From: Aquabacterium sp.
Lineage (GTDB): Bacteria; Pseudomonadota; Gammaproteobacteria; Burkholderiales; Burkholderiaceae_C
Assembly (NCBI GenBank): GCA_017989885.1
Contig: JAGNPA010000052.1
Location: forward strand, 1 to 8,961
Direction: 5' to 3'
DNA: 8,961 bases
Below are positions 1 through 6,597 of this stretch, one piece after another. The notes under the pieces are model-generated. The model worked only from the letters and a program-made list of their open reading frames with translations. It was not told where the DNA came from and did not search any database. A program made the translations under genes and the position numbers. Each line of letters starts with the position of its first letter. Within the stretch, counting starts at the first letter, position 1.

Positions 1-735
1 CGGTTGAATCTCATGGGCGCCACGCTCCAGCGCGTACCACAGCAAAAAGCCCACCGCCGCACTCACCACCAACATCACAAACGCGCCCAGCGAGCCCAGA
101 TCACGCCCCATGCGGGCAAAGCGATCTTCGTAGTACAACCAGTACGCCGCCGTCAGCCAGGCAAACAGCACGAACACCTCATAGAGGTTGCTCACCGGGA
201 TGTGGCCGATGTCCGGGGCGATTTGATGGCTCTCGAACCAGCGCACCAGCGTGCCCACCAGCGCCATGAAGATCCCTGCCCAAGTCAAGCGCGAGCCAAG
301 CTTGGTGGCCGTGGCGCTGCGTGCCACCAGGCCAATCCAGTAAAACGCCGTGCTCATGAAGAACAGCACGCTCATCCACAAGATCGCGCTCTGGCTCGAC
401 AAAAAGTACTTGAGCCAGAACACCTGATCGGCATAAGCCAGGTCCGCTCCGTGGGCATCGGTGTGCTGCTGGTACAAGGTCATGGCACCCCAGGTGGCCA
501 GCCCCACCAGCACCAACAACAGGCGCAAGGGCCGCCAGAACCAGCCCATCGCGATCACGCTGGGCACGGCCGCCGCCAAAATGGCCTTCTCGTAGCCATC
601 CATGGCTACGCCGTAGGCCGCAAAGCCCCAGGCGCCCAGCGCCAGCGTCAACACGGCAAACAGCCAGTCGGTGACCGGGCGGCGCAGGCCGCCCGCCGGA
701 GCCAGCGCAGCGCTGGCAGAACTCGAAGTGCTCAT
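1..735 (-). CDS. ccsB: Cytochrome c biogenesis protein CcsB (ResC/CcsA family), 3' end beyond window
   Basis: This is the first 245 codons of a polytopic membrane protein; the frame stays open to the left edge, so the C-terminal part lies outside. The family works with ResB as the System II haem exporter and cytochrome c synthetase, attaching haem to CxxCH motifs on the outer face of the inner membrane. At least six hydrophobic stretches are visible, near residues 23-45, 50-65, 68-85, 115-140, 151-166 and 185-203, with another at 212-233. The segment GHIPVSNLYEVFVLFAW (about 177-193) is the typical conserved block of this family. The haem-handling WWD region and later histidines, expected further on, are not in the window. 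The ATG at 735 lies 5 bp after the resB stop, and AAGGAAAG (minus strand, 745-752) inside the end of resB can serve as ribosome binding site, which suggests translational coupling. Identity is strong; the usual family length of roughly 350-400 residues fits the truncation. Confidence 0.93.
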   Translation of the reverse strand, partial: MSTSSSASAALAPAGGLRRPVTDWLFAVLTLALGAWGFAAYGVAMDGYEKAILAAAVPSVIAMGWFWRPLRLLLVLVGLATWGAMTLYQQHTDAHGADLAYADQVFWLKYFLSSQSAILWMSVLFFMSTAFYWIGLVARSATATKLGSRLTWAGIFMALVGTLVRWFESHQIAPDIGHIPVSNLYEVFVLFAWLTAAYWLYYEDRFARMGRDLGSLGAFVMLVVSAAVGFLLWYALERGAHEIQP

Positions 736-740
736 GAAGA

Positions 741-2945
741 TCAGCTTTCCTTGGCAGTCGGCGCCGTCAGGTCGTTCGGCGCCTCGCCCAGCACCGTCTG
801 GCGCAGGCGGTCAAATTCTCGGTCGGTGTCCAGCGTCTGCCGGGTAGACGACAAAGCCATCTGCACCCGGGTGCCGCCCCCAGCATCTTGCTGGAGCCAC
901 ACCCACAAGCGTCGGTCGCGGATGTAAAGCATCGCAAAGACACCGATGATCAGCAGCACGCAACCCAGATACACCACATTGCGACCGGGGGTACGGGTCA
1001 CCTGGAACACACTGGCCTGGCGCTGCTCGAAGCTGTCGAGCATGAACACCACCGGCACGGGGTACAGCATGGCATCCGACAGCGACAGCACCGCGCGGCT
1101 CATGAACGCCTGCACGGCCGGATCGTCGATCGACTGCGCCGGCAAGCCCGCCTTCGTGCGGCTCAGGTTGTACAGCTCGAACAAAGCCCCGTTGAGGATG
1201 CGGATCAGCGTGCCCGAGGTCTGCTCGCGCTGCGCGGGCGGCACCACCTGCTCGATGAAGCGCGACAGCGCCATCAGCCCGCCATTCGGCACATCGCTCG
1301 CGGGCTGCCCCGCCGCCGTCTCCAGCGCCACTGCCCCGGCAAACAGGTCCAGCGAACGCTGGGCCGACACGGTCAGCTGCTCGCGCACCTCGGCTCGGTC
1401 CACCGGCCCCGACGCCTCACCAAACCGACGCGCCGCCTCGTCCCGCAGCACCTTGTCGTTGAGCGCCTGACGCAAACGCAACCAGCCTTGCAGGCTCATC
1501 GCCTCGTCAGCCGGCACCCGCAGGTAGCGGTAGGATTCAGCGGGCGTGTCGCGCACCCCCAGCAGGAACATCCGGTACCCATCCAGCTCCACGGGCACCA
1601 TGAAGTTCTGATACTCCCGCGCCTGCCCGGCCGCGTCGCGCAGCTTGTAGGTCACCGAAGGTCCAATGTTGACCAGTTGCTTGTTGCCGCCCGGCCGGGC
1701 ACCCGAGCCCAGGTGCTTGCTCAGGTCCGACAGGTTCACCCCGCGCACATCGGTTGCGGCCGCCGCCGGCGCCGCGCTCTGTGCATCGGCCAGGTTCTCG
1801 ACGTTGATCACGCGCAGCCCCGTCACCTCCAGCTGCAAGGGGCTGGCCCCCTGAGTCAGCCAGTCGGCCGGCAAGGCCGCCACCGAGCCGCCCACGGTCG
1901 CGTCCAGCACCTCCGGCCCACTGCGGCCGCCCGCCCGGTCCAGATACAGCGGACGCAACTTCACCAGCGAGCCGCCATCTTCAAAGCTGGACTGGAAGAT
2001 TGTCACGCCGTCGTACACCACCGGGTGGTTCACCTCGATCGTGAAAGGCTTGGCCACCTTTTCTCGCGGATCGTGGATCACGATGTCACTGGCAAAGCGC
2101 TTGGGCATGCCCGTCTCGTAGTACTCCACCACAAACTTCTTGAGCTCGATCTCGAACGGCAGCGGCTGCACCAGCATGCCCTGCTCCAGGTGAATCACCG
2201 AGGCATTGGTGCGCTGGCCTTCGGAGACAAACAACTGCGCCCGGTACGCCGGATTGCGCTCGCTCAGCCGGCTGTTGGCCAGCTCCGTGCCACCCCGAAA
2301 CGGTTGCAGATCCTGCGCCCAGGCCTGCACCTTGACCACCAGGTCCCCGTCGAACAAGCCCCCCAGGCACACCAGCACGATGGCCGTGTGCGCGGCGATG
2401 TAACCCACCTTGTTGGCCTTGCCCAGACGGGCCGCGATCATCACCCCAGCCTCGCCCTGCTTTGAGGCGTCGCGCTGTTGCGTCTTGATCGACCAGCCCT
2501 GCGCTTGCAGCGTCTGCAGCACCTTGCCCTCAACCACGTTCACTGGCTCAGCCAGTTGACCGGCCGCCTTGTGGTGGAAAGCCTGCAAGGCCCGCTCGCG
2601 GATGCCTTCCTTGTGCGTTCGCCAGTCCGCCAGAATCTTGGGGGTGTTGCGCGCAATGCACAAGCTGGTCGAGATCACCAGAAAGGCCAGGATCACCAGA
2701 AACCAGGCCGAGCTGTAAATGCGATACAAACCGAGGGCGCCAAAGGCCTCGGCCCAGAACGGCCCGAACTGGTCCACGTAATTGACCATCGGCTCGCCCT
2801 GCTTGACCACCGTCCCGATGGCCGAGGCAATGCAGATCACCGTCAGCAGCGCGATCGCAAAGCGCATCGACGCGAGCAGATCCAGCAGTTCACGGCGTCG
2901 CGAATGGCGCGCCGGCACAGGGGAAGGAAGGGCTTGAGCAGTCAT
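741..2945 (-). CDS. resB: Cytochrome c biogenesis protein ResB (System II haem-export/ligation subunit)
   Basis: This 734-residue membrane protein is the partner of CcsB in System II cytochrome c maturation. Hydrophobic segments lie near residues 27-47, 78-98 and 180-199, followed by a large periplasmic domain (about 200-655) and a last membrane segment at 656-675 with a polar tail of about 58 residues. This is the usual ResB topology. The block VNHPVVYDGVTIFQSSFEDG (about 305-324) matches the conserved ResB signature of a short N-x-P turn followed by G-x-x-I-[YF]-Q. An Ala-rich stretch at 386-398 looks like a linker. An in-frame TAG at 2970-2972 and the absence of any other ATG, GTG or TTG before residue 27 fix the start at 2945. 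No Shine-Dalgarno sequence precedes it. The gene runs directly into ccsB and is cut off from the upstream cytochrome c4 gene by a terminator, so it should have its own promoter or depend on read-through. Confidence 0.95.
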   Translation of the reverse strand: MTAQALPSPVPARHSRRRELLDLLASMRFAIALLTVICIASAIGTVVKQGEPMVNYVDQFGPFWAEAFGALGLYRIYSSAWFLVILAFLVISTSLCIARNTPKILADWRTHKEGIRERALQAFHHKAAGQLAEPVNVVEGKVLQTLQAQGWSIKTQQRDASKQGEAGVMIAARLGKANKVGYIAAHTAIVLVCLGGLFDGDLVVKVQAWAQDLQPFRGGTELANSRLSERNPAYRAQLFVSEGQRTNASVIHLEQGMLVQPLPFEIELKKFVVEYYETGMPKRFASDIVIHDPREKVAKPFTIEVNHPVVYDGVTIFQSSFEDGGSLVKLRPLYLDRAGGRSGPEVLDATVGGSVAALPADWLTQGASPLQLEVTGLRVINVENLADAQSAAPAAAATDVRGVNLSDLSKHLGSGARPGGNKQLVNIGPSVTYKLRDAAGQAREYQNFMVPVELDGYRMFLLGVRDTPAESYRYLRVPADEAMSLQGWLRLRQALNDKVLRDEAARRFGEASGPVDRAEVREQLTVSAQRSLDLFAGAVALETAAGQPASDVPNGGLMALSRFIEQVVPPAQREQTSGTLIRILNGALFELYNLSRTKAGLPAQSIDDPAVQAFMSRAVLSLSDAMLYPVPVVFMLDSFEQRQASVFQVTRTPGRNVVYLGCVLLIIGVFAMLYIRDRRLWVWLQQDAGGGTRVQMALSSTRQTLDTDREFDRLRQTVLGEAPNDLTAPTAKES

Positions 2946-2968
2946 AAAGTCAGACAGAACCGTGGCGG

Positions 2969-2974
2969 ACTATA
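2969..2974 (-). promoter_or_regulatory. Possible -10 element for resB
   Basis: TATAGT on the minus strand matches the sigma-70 -10 consensus at 5 of 6 positions and lies 23 bp before the resB ATG, giving a leader of about 17 nt. No good -35 is found at 16-18 bp spacing; the region where it would lie is occupied by the inverted repeat CCACG-N4-CGTGG (2991-3004). A promoter is expected somewhere between the c4 terminator and resB, but this particular element is weakly supported. Confidence 0.25.
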
Positions 2975-2990
2975 GCGACAACACCCGTCA

Positions 2991-3027
2991 CCACGTCGTC
3001 GTGGGGGCATGTGCCCGCCCAGGGCAC
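2991..3027. repeat. Cluster of short inverted repeats upstream of resB
   Basis: Three small dyads lie side by side between the c4 terminator and resB: CCACG/CGTGG with a 4 nt centre (2991-2995 and 3000-3004), GGGCA/TGCCC with a 2 nt centre (3005-3009 and 3012-3016), and GTGCCC/GGGCAC with a 5 nt centre (3011-3016 and 3022-3027). The last two overlap and exclude each other. They could be operator half-sites or RNA structure in the resB leader or the c4 read-through transcript. In GC-rich DNA some such dyads arise by chance, so only their existence is firm. The rest of the gap between resB and c4 (3069-3142) shows nothing recognisable. Confidence 0.35.
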
Positions 3028-3030
3028 ACA

Positions 3031-3068
3031 AAACAAAAGGCGGGCACCCCGCATCCGGGATCCCGCCT
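3031..3068 (-). terminator. Rho-independent terminator downstream of cytochrome c4
   Basis: Read on the minus strand, AGGCGGG (3068-3062) pairs perfectly with CCCGCCT (3044-3038), and an inner CCCG/CGGG pair (3059-3056 with 3051-3048) extends the stem. The 3' arm runs straight into the U-rich tail TTTTGTTTTG (about 3038-3029). It starts 75 bp after the c4 stop codon and precedes resB, so it should end the c4 transcript and reduce read-through into the maturation genes. Confidence 0.8.
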
Positions 3069-3142
3069 GGGCATGGTGAGCACCATTCCTCACGTCACGA
3101 CCGGCGCCTCGGCACATCACGCCAAGCACGCCCGCATGGCGC

Positions 3143-3769
3143 TCAGCGCAGACCGGCGATGTAGTCGGACAGCGCTTCGATTTCCTTGTCGCTCAGGTTG
3201 GCGGCAATGGCCGTCATCTGAACGCTGTTGCCACGCTCGCCCTGGCGGAACGCCACCAACTGCGACTTGGTGTAGTCGCTGTGCTGGCCGCCCAGACGCG
3301 GGTACTGCACGGGCAGGCCGGCACCGTTGGGGCTGTGGCAGCTGGCACAAGCGGCAACGCCCTTCTTGGCGATGCCACCGCGGTAAATCTTTTCACCGAT
3401 GGCCACCAGGTCCTTGTTCTTGGCGGTGCCCGCAGGCGCCTTCTTGCTGGCGTAAAAGGCCGACACATCGCGCATTTCTTCGGCCGTCAGGGGCGCCGCC
3501 ATGCCCGCCATGATGGCGTTCTTGCGCTTGCCTTCCTTGAACTCGACCAACTGCTTGACCAGGTACTCGGGGTGCTGCCCCTGCAGGATCGGGTAGGCAG
3601 GCAGACCGCGCGAACCATCCACCGAGTGGCAGGCGGCGCACACGGCCGTGGCCTTGGCTTCGCCCGCAGCCAGATTGGGCTTGGCGGCTTTGGGGTCGGC
3701 GCCATGGGCCAGGCCGGACAAGGACAGGGCCACCGAGGCAAGGGCAATCAGGTTCGAGAAGCGCTTCAT
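3143..3769 (-). CDS. Dihaem cytochrome c4, periplasmic
   Basis: This 208-residue precursor begins with a typical Sec signal peptide: KR at 2-3, a hydrophobic core at about 6-20, and the likely cleavage motif AHGA at 21-24. The mature protein is two homologous class I cytochrome c domains. Haem sites are CAACH (44-48) and CASCH (141-145). Aligning the repeats MAGMAAPLT (87-95) and MTAIAANLS (185-193) points to M87 and M185 as the axial methionines, and the ending EALSDYIAGLR is typical of cytochrome c4. The family passes electrons from the bc1 complex to terminal oxidases. The ATG at 3769 is chosen because the signal peptide begins there; an in-frame TTG start at 3868 would put 33 polar residues in front of it. 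No clear Shine-Dalgarno sequence is visible. The haem-ligation genes resB-ccsB follow, and the neighbourhood with engB is also found in pseudomonads. A gene symbol such as cc4 or cycA is used inconsistently, so none is given. Confidence 0.95.
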   Translation of the reverse strand: MKRFSNLIALASVALSLSGLAHGADPKAAKPNLAAGEAKATAVCAACHSVDGSRGLPAYPILQGQHPEYLVKQLVEFKEGKRKNAIMAGMAAPLTAEEMRDVSAFYASKKAPAGTAKNKDLVAIGEKIYRGGIAKKGVAACASCHSPNGAGLPVQYPRLGGQHSDYTKSQLVAFRQGERGNSVQMTAIAANLSDKEIEALSDYIAGLR

Positions 3770-3856
3770 GGCGTAGGGGCGGTGAGTTGGCTGTGGGGTG
3801 AAACCGGCGGCTGACAGCGCTTTCACCTGTGTTTCCACGGGGTCAGCAATCAGCTT

Positions 3857-3885
3857 TAGGCAGATCAATCGAGAGATTTTACAAT
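3857..3885 (+). promoter_or_regulatory. Sigma-70-like promoter for engB, implying a leaderless start
   Basis: TAGGCA (3857-3862, 4 of 6 to the -35 consensus) and TACAAT (3880-3885, 5 of 6 to the -10 consensus) are separated by the ideal 17 bp. Transcription would begin 6-8 bp after the -10, at about 3891-3893, which coincides with the engB ATG at 3891. The intergenic region between the c4 and engB starts is 121 bp (3770-3890). I could not pick out a credible divergent promoter for c4 in it. Confidence 0.6.
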
Positions 3886-3890
3886 GCCCT

Positions 3891-4748
3891 ATGACCCGTC
3901 ACACACCCAATCGCCCCGGCTCGGCCAAACAGGCCCCCACCAAGACGGCCAATGGCCCACAAAATGCCGCCACTCCGGCCCGTGTGCCCACCCACGATCT
4001 GGCTCGCCACCCTGCCAAAGACGCCCTCGCCTGGGCCCACACGGCCCGCTTCTACATCACGGCCGCACAACTGCACCAAGTGCCCGTGAGCGAGTTGCCC
4101 GAGGTCGCTTTTGTCGGGCGCTCCAACGCCGGCAAGTCCACCGCCATCAACACCTTGGCCCAACAGCGCCAGCTCGCCTACGCCTCCAAGACCCCTGGGC
4201 GCACGCAGCACATCAACCTGTTCCACCTGGGCCCCAAGGCCGCGCCCAACCAGCTCTGGACCGACCTGCCCGGCTATGGCTACGCCGCCGTCGAGCGCTC
4301 GGCCAAACTGCGCTGGCAGGAGGTCATGGCCAGCTACCTCGAAGTGCGCCGCAACCTGAGCGCCGTCGTCCAGATGGTGGATTCACGCCACGGTCTGACC
4401 GAGCTCGACCGGCAACTGCTGGAGTTCGTCACCCCGCGTGTGCGCAGCGGCGAGGTCAAACTGCTGGTCCTGCTGACCAAGGCCGACAAGCTCAACCGAA
4501 AGGAACAGGCCGAATCCCTGCGCAAAGCGCAAGAGGTGCTCGCCGACCTGGTCACCGACGAGTCCGACGTCAACATCACCCTGTTCTCATCACTCAACAA
4601 GAGTGGCGTGGGCGATGTGGCCGAAGTGCTGCACGGCTGGGCCGCCTCCCCCGAAGTGGCCGAGGCACTCGCGGCCGCCCAAGCTGCCCCCGACGTCCCG
4701 CTGGACGCCTGGGACAACCAGTCCCAGCCCGAAGACGATCAGGCCTGA
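3891..4748 (+). CDS. engB: Ribosome biogenesis GTPase EngB (YihA/YsxC)
   Basis: This 285-residue protein is a TRAFAC-class GTPase needed in late assembly of the large ribosomal subunit, in the cytoplasm. All G motifs are present: G1 GRSNAGKS (76-83), G2 TPGRTQ (101-106), G3 DLPGYG (125-130), G4 TKAD (196-199) and G5 around SSLNKSG (233-239). SNAGKS and PGYGYA are hallmarks of EngB rather than Era or Der. It is longer than the usual 200-220 residues: G1 begins about 40 residues later than normal because of an Ala/Pro/Thr-rich head, and an acidic Ala-rich tail of about 25 residues follows the G domain. No Shine-Dalgarno sequence precedes the ATG at 3891; the promoter suggests a leaderless mRNA. 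An out-of-frame ATG at 3884 and an in-frame GTG at 3984 are weaker alternatives. The 3' end overlaps that of convergent purC by 10 bp. Confidence 0.95.
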   Translation: MTRHTPNRPGSAKQAPTKTANGPQNAATPARVPTHDLARHPAKDALAWAHTARFYITAAQLHQVPVSELPEVAFVGRSNAGKSTAINTLAQQRQLAYASKTPGRTQHINLFHLGPKAAPNQLWTDLPGYGYAAVERSAKLRWQEVMASYLEVRRNLSAVVQMVDSRHGLTELDRQLLEFVTPRVRSGEVKLLVLLTKADKLNRKEQAESLRKAQEVLADLVTDESDVNITLFSSLNKSGVGDVAEVLHGWAASPEVAEALAAAQAAPDVPLDAWDNQSQPEDDQA

Positions 4749-5653
4749 CCGGTCAGGCGCACCAGGGCTTCCTGGTACTTCGCTGCGGTCTTCTCGATCA
4801 CATCCTGCGGCAAGGCCGGCGACGGCGCGGTCTTGTTCCAGGGCTGGCCATTGACCGTGGCCTGCTCCAGCCAGTCGCGCACGAACTGCTTGTCGTAGCT
4901 GGGCGGGTTGGCGCCAGCCTGGAAGGCCTGCTCATAGCCTTCCACCGGCCAGAAACGCGATGAATCGGGCGTCAGCACCTCGTCCATCACGGTCAGCGTG
5001 CCGTGCTCGTCCAGGCCGAACTCGAACTTGGTGTCGGCAATGATGATGCCCTTGGTCAGCGCGTAGTCGGCCGCCGTCTTGTACAGCTGGATGGCCAGGT
5101 CGCGCACCTGCGCAGCCAGATCCGCCCCGATGATCTCCACCATCTTGTCGTAGCTGATGTTCTCGTCATGGTCACCCATTTCGGCCTTGGTGGCCGGCGT
5201 GAAAATGGGCTCGGGCAGCTTGCTGGCGTTCTTCAAACCAGCTGGCAGCTTCACACCACACACCTCGCCGTTGTCCTGGTATTCCTTCCAGCCGCTGCCG
5301 GCCAGGTAGCCGCGCACCACGGCCTCCACAGGCAAGGGCTTGAGCTTCTTGACCAGCATCGAGCGGCCCTCCACCTGGCGACGCTCCTCAGGCTTGACCA
5401 CGCTGCAGGGGTCTTCCCCCGTCAGGTGGTTCGGGGCCACATCCTTGAGCAATTCGAACCAGAACAGCGCCATCTTGGTCAGCAGCGCGCCCTTGCCCGG
5501 AATCGGCTCGCCCATGATCACGTCAAACGCACTGATGCGGTCCGAGGCCACCATCAGGATGCGGTCATCGCCCACGGCATAGTTGTCGCGCACCTTGCCA
5601 CGGGCAAGCAGGGGCAGAGAAGTCAGGGCAGAGGTATGCAGGGCGGAGGTCAT
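4739..5653 (-). CDS. purC: Phosphoribosylaminoimidazole-succinocarboxamide synthase (SAICAR synthetase)
   Basis: PurC joins CAIR and L-aspartate using ATP to make SAICAR in de novo purine synthesis, in the cytoplasm. The 304-residue length is that of the longer yeast-like form, not the roughly 237-residue E. coli form. Recognisable blocks are GKVRD (19-23) and SDRISAFD (37-44) near the ATP site, [14 protein letters not shown] (109-122, a family signature), [11 protein letters not shown] (148-158), HDENIS (162-167), DTKFEFG (207-213, second signature region) and [12 protein letters not shown] (224-235). The ATG at 5653 is preceded at 7 bp by AGGTGA (minus strand, 5666-5661), a good ribosome binding site. 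A hairpin lies just upstream of that site. The upstream neighbour on the same strand is the glutathione S-transferase-like gene, 129 bp away; downstream it collides with engB. No other purine gene is in the window. Confidence 0.96.
   Translation of the reverse strand: MTSALHTSALTSLPLLARGKVRDNYAVGDDRILMVASDRISAFDVIMGEPIPGKGALLTKMALFWFELLKDVAPNHLTGEDPCSVVKPEERRQVEGRSMLVKKLKPLPVEAVVRGYLAGSGWKEYQDNGEVCGVKLPAGLKNASKLPEPIFTPATKAEMGDHDENISYDKMVEIIGADLAAQVRDLAIQLYKTAADYALTKGIIIADTKFEFGLDEHGTLTVMDEVLTPDSSRFWPVEGYEQAFQAGANPPSYDKQFVRDWLEQATVNGQPWNKTAPSPALPQDVIEKTAAKYQEALVRLTGQA
4743..4758. repeat. Perfect 16 bp palindrome at the convergent engB/purC ends
   Basis: GCCTGACCGGTCAGGC is its own reverse complement. 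It contains the engB stop codon (4746-4748) in its left arm and, on the other strand, codons for the last residues of PurC (RLTGQA). As RNA it can form a 6 bp stem with a CCGG loop in either transcript. Neither side has a U-tract, so it is not a canonical intrinsic terminator, but it is the only structure at this junction able to act on both genes. Confidence 0.7.
4761..4776 (+). other. Second small stem-loop after engB
   Basis: ACCAGG (4761-4766) and CCTGGT (4771-4776) form a perfect 6 bp stem with a GCTT loop, 12 nt past the engB stop codon and 2 bp after the palindrome. With the palindrome it makes two tandem hairpins at the 3' end of the engB mRNA. It lies inside the purC coding sequence, so codon content could explain it by chance. 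Confidence 0.35.
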
Positions 5654-5674
5654 GAGGCGGTCACCTGGTCAAGC

Positions 5675-5696
5675 GTGACACCGGCGACGGCGTCAC
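5675..5696 (-). promoter_or_regulatory. Hairpin in the purC leader
   Basis: On the minus strand GTGACGCCG (5696-5688) can pair with CGGTGTCAC (5683-5675) as a 9 bp stem with one G-U pair and a UCGC loop. It ends 8 nt before the purC ribosome binding site. There is no U-tract after it, so it would more likely affect translation or mRNA stability than termination. I could not identify a convincing purC promoter; CACAAT (minus, 5720-5715) is a weak -10 candidate lacking a proper -35. Confidence 0.4.
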
Positions 5697-5753
5697 TGAA
5701 ATCGGCAAAGCGATATTGTGCCGCCTCCCGACCCTCTCGCACAGTGCGGCACA

Positions 5754-5780
5754 GCGCGGCACCGCACCGCACCGCCGCGC
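5754..5780 (-). other. GC-rich stem-loop just after the GST-like gene
   Basis: GCGCGGC (minus, 5780-5774) and GCCGCGC (5760-5754) form a perfect 7 bp stem beginning 2 nt past the stop codon of the transferase gene. The loop holds tandem GGTGC/GGTGC-like units, and the flanking near-repeat ACAGYGCGGC (5741-5750 and 5751-5760) offers alternative pairings. No run of U follows, so it may protect a 3' end or weakly terminate rather than act as a classic intrinsic terminator. Confidence 0.4.
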
Positions 5781-5782
5781 AC

Positions 5783-6436
5783 TCAGCCCATCCGCTTCAA
5801 TTGATCGGCCTTGCGATCGGCCGCCACCTTCTGAGCCGTCGGGCGCTGCTCGACCAACTTCACATAGCTCTTCCAGTCAATGCCGGCGGCCGCCACCAGA
5901 TCCTCGCCACACACCAGCTTGCTGGCCAAGGCGGCCAGCGGCAAGCTCGTGTACACCGCACAGTCCGCCATCGTGAACGTCTCGCCCGCGGCATACGGCG
6001 CAAACGTCGCCAGTTCACGGAACGCCACCAAGTTGCGGGCCAGGTCCTTCTTGACCCGCGCCACGAACTTCTCCGACAAGGTGCCGCCAAAGAAGGCCTG
6101 CGCATACAACTGGCGCGCGCACAACTCCACGTGCAGATCGCAGTACGTGATCAACTCGCGCACCTTGGCGGCCTGCCACGGATCCGCCGGGATCAATGCC
6201 GGGCTGGGCCAGCGCGCCTCGATGTAATCCACGATGACCTGGCTTTCACACAGAAAACCCTGCTCGGTCTCGATGTAAGGCACCTTGCCGAGCGGCGATT
6301 TGTCGGCATGCGCCTCAGGATCGCTGCCAGGCCCGACCGGCGCATGCACCTCCTCGAACGGAATGCCTTTTTCCAGCAAGACCAGCTTGACCTTGTTGTA
6401 GTAGTTGGACAGCGGGAATCCGTATAGCTTGAGCAT
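5783..6436 (-). CDS. Glutathione S-transferase family protein
   Basis: This 217-residue cytosolic protein has the two-domain GST layout. The N-terminal thioredoxin-like domain (about 1-78) carries the early LYGFPLSNYYNK motif with S10, N11 and Y12-Y13 as possible glutathione-activating residues, then GKVPYIE (50-56) with the cis-proline P53, then the glutathione-binding ES pair in CESQVIVDYIE (E64, S65). The helical C-terminal domain (about 85-217) contains FTMADCAVYTSLPLA (154-168), which matches the conserved N-capping and hydrophobic staple region. The substrate and GST class cannot be read from the sequence. The ATG at 6436 follows GGAG (minus, 6447-6444) at a 7 bp spacing. It lies between fba and purC on the same strand, separated from fba by a strong terminator, so it probably has its own promoter in 6437-6549; no clear -35/-10 pair was found there. 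Confidence 0.9.
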   Translation of the reverse strand: MLKLYGFPLSNYYNKVKLVLLEKGIPFEEVHAPVGPGSDPEAHADKSPLGKVPYIETEQGFLCESQVIVDYIEARWPSPALIPADPWQAAKVRELITYCDLHVELCARQLYAQAFFGGTLSEKFVARVKKDLARNLVAFRELATFAPYAAGETFTMADCAVYTSLPLAALASKLVCGEDLVAAAGIDWKSYVKLVEQRPTAQKVAADRKADQLKRMG

Positions 6437-6549
6437 GGCAACACTCCGAAGAGCCTGTGAGACAAACGCTCAGCTTAAAGCCAGAGCGCCAGGACACGAA
6501 CCACCACAAACCCGTATCCCCGCGCGGCCCCCGCCTCGGACGACCCATG

Positions 6550-6587
6550 AAAAACAAAACCGGCGAAGGCTCACGCCCGCGCCGGTT
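6550..6587 (-). terminator. Rho-independent terminator downstream of fba
   Basis: Read on the minus strand, AACCGGCG (6587-6580) and CGCCGGTT (6565-6558) form a perfect 8 bp stem with a 14 nt loop, followed directly by the U-rich tail TTTTGTTTTT (6559-6550). It lies 51 bp after the fba stop codon and separates fba from the transferase gene. It is the clearest terminator in the window. Confidence 0.9.
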
Positions 6588-6597
6588 GTCGTCACAC

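Noticed and set aside
888..2465. A 525-codon open frame on the plus strand opposite resB
   Set aside because: It is antisense to a well-supported ResB, its translation is rich in H, R, Q and L with no recognisable domain, and high third-position GC commonly leaves such antisense frames open.
3770..3868. A longer cytochrome c4 starting at the in-frame TTG at 3868
   Set aside because: It would bury the signal peptide behind 33 polar residues; the ATG at 3769 gives a textbook secretion signal.
3855..3868. An FNR/ANR-like box (TTGAT-N4-CTAAA on the minus strand) upstream of cytochrome c4 and overlapping the engB -35
   Set aside because: Only one half-site is perfect; an 8 of 10 match is expected by chance at a few per cent in a region this size, and no promoter for c4 could be placed relative to it.
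3884..4963. A plus-strand open frame starting at the ATG at 3884 and overlapping engB in another frame
   Set aside because: Its ATG overlaps the engB -10 element, the product is Arg/Pro-rich noise, and the engB frame carries all GTPase motifs.
5741..5780. Short GC-rich repeats (two ACAGYGCGGC units followed by ACCGC three times) considered as a tandem repeat or array
   Set aside because: Units are too short and few for a CRISPR or a VNTR call; they are better explained as arms and loop of the stem after the GST-like gene.
5003..6427. A 474-codon plus-strand open frame spanning purC, the intergenic gap and the GST-like gene
   Set aside because: It crosses two genes clearly coded on the other strand, has a low-complexity His/Arg/Gln-rich translation and no ribosome binding site; a GC-bias shadow.
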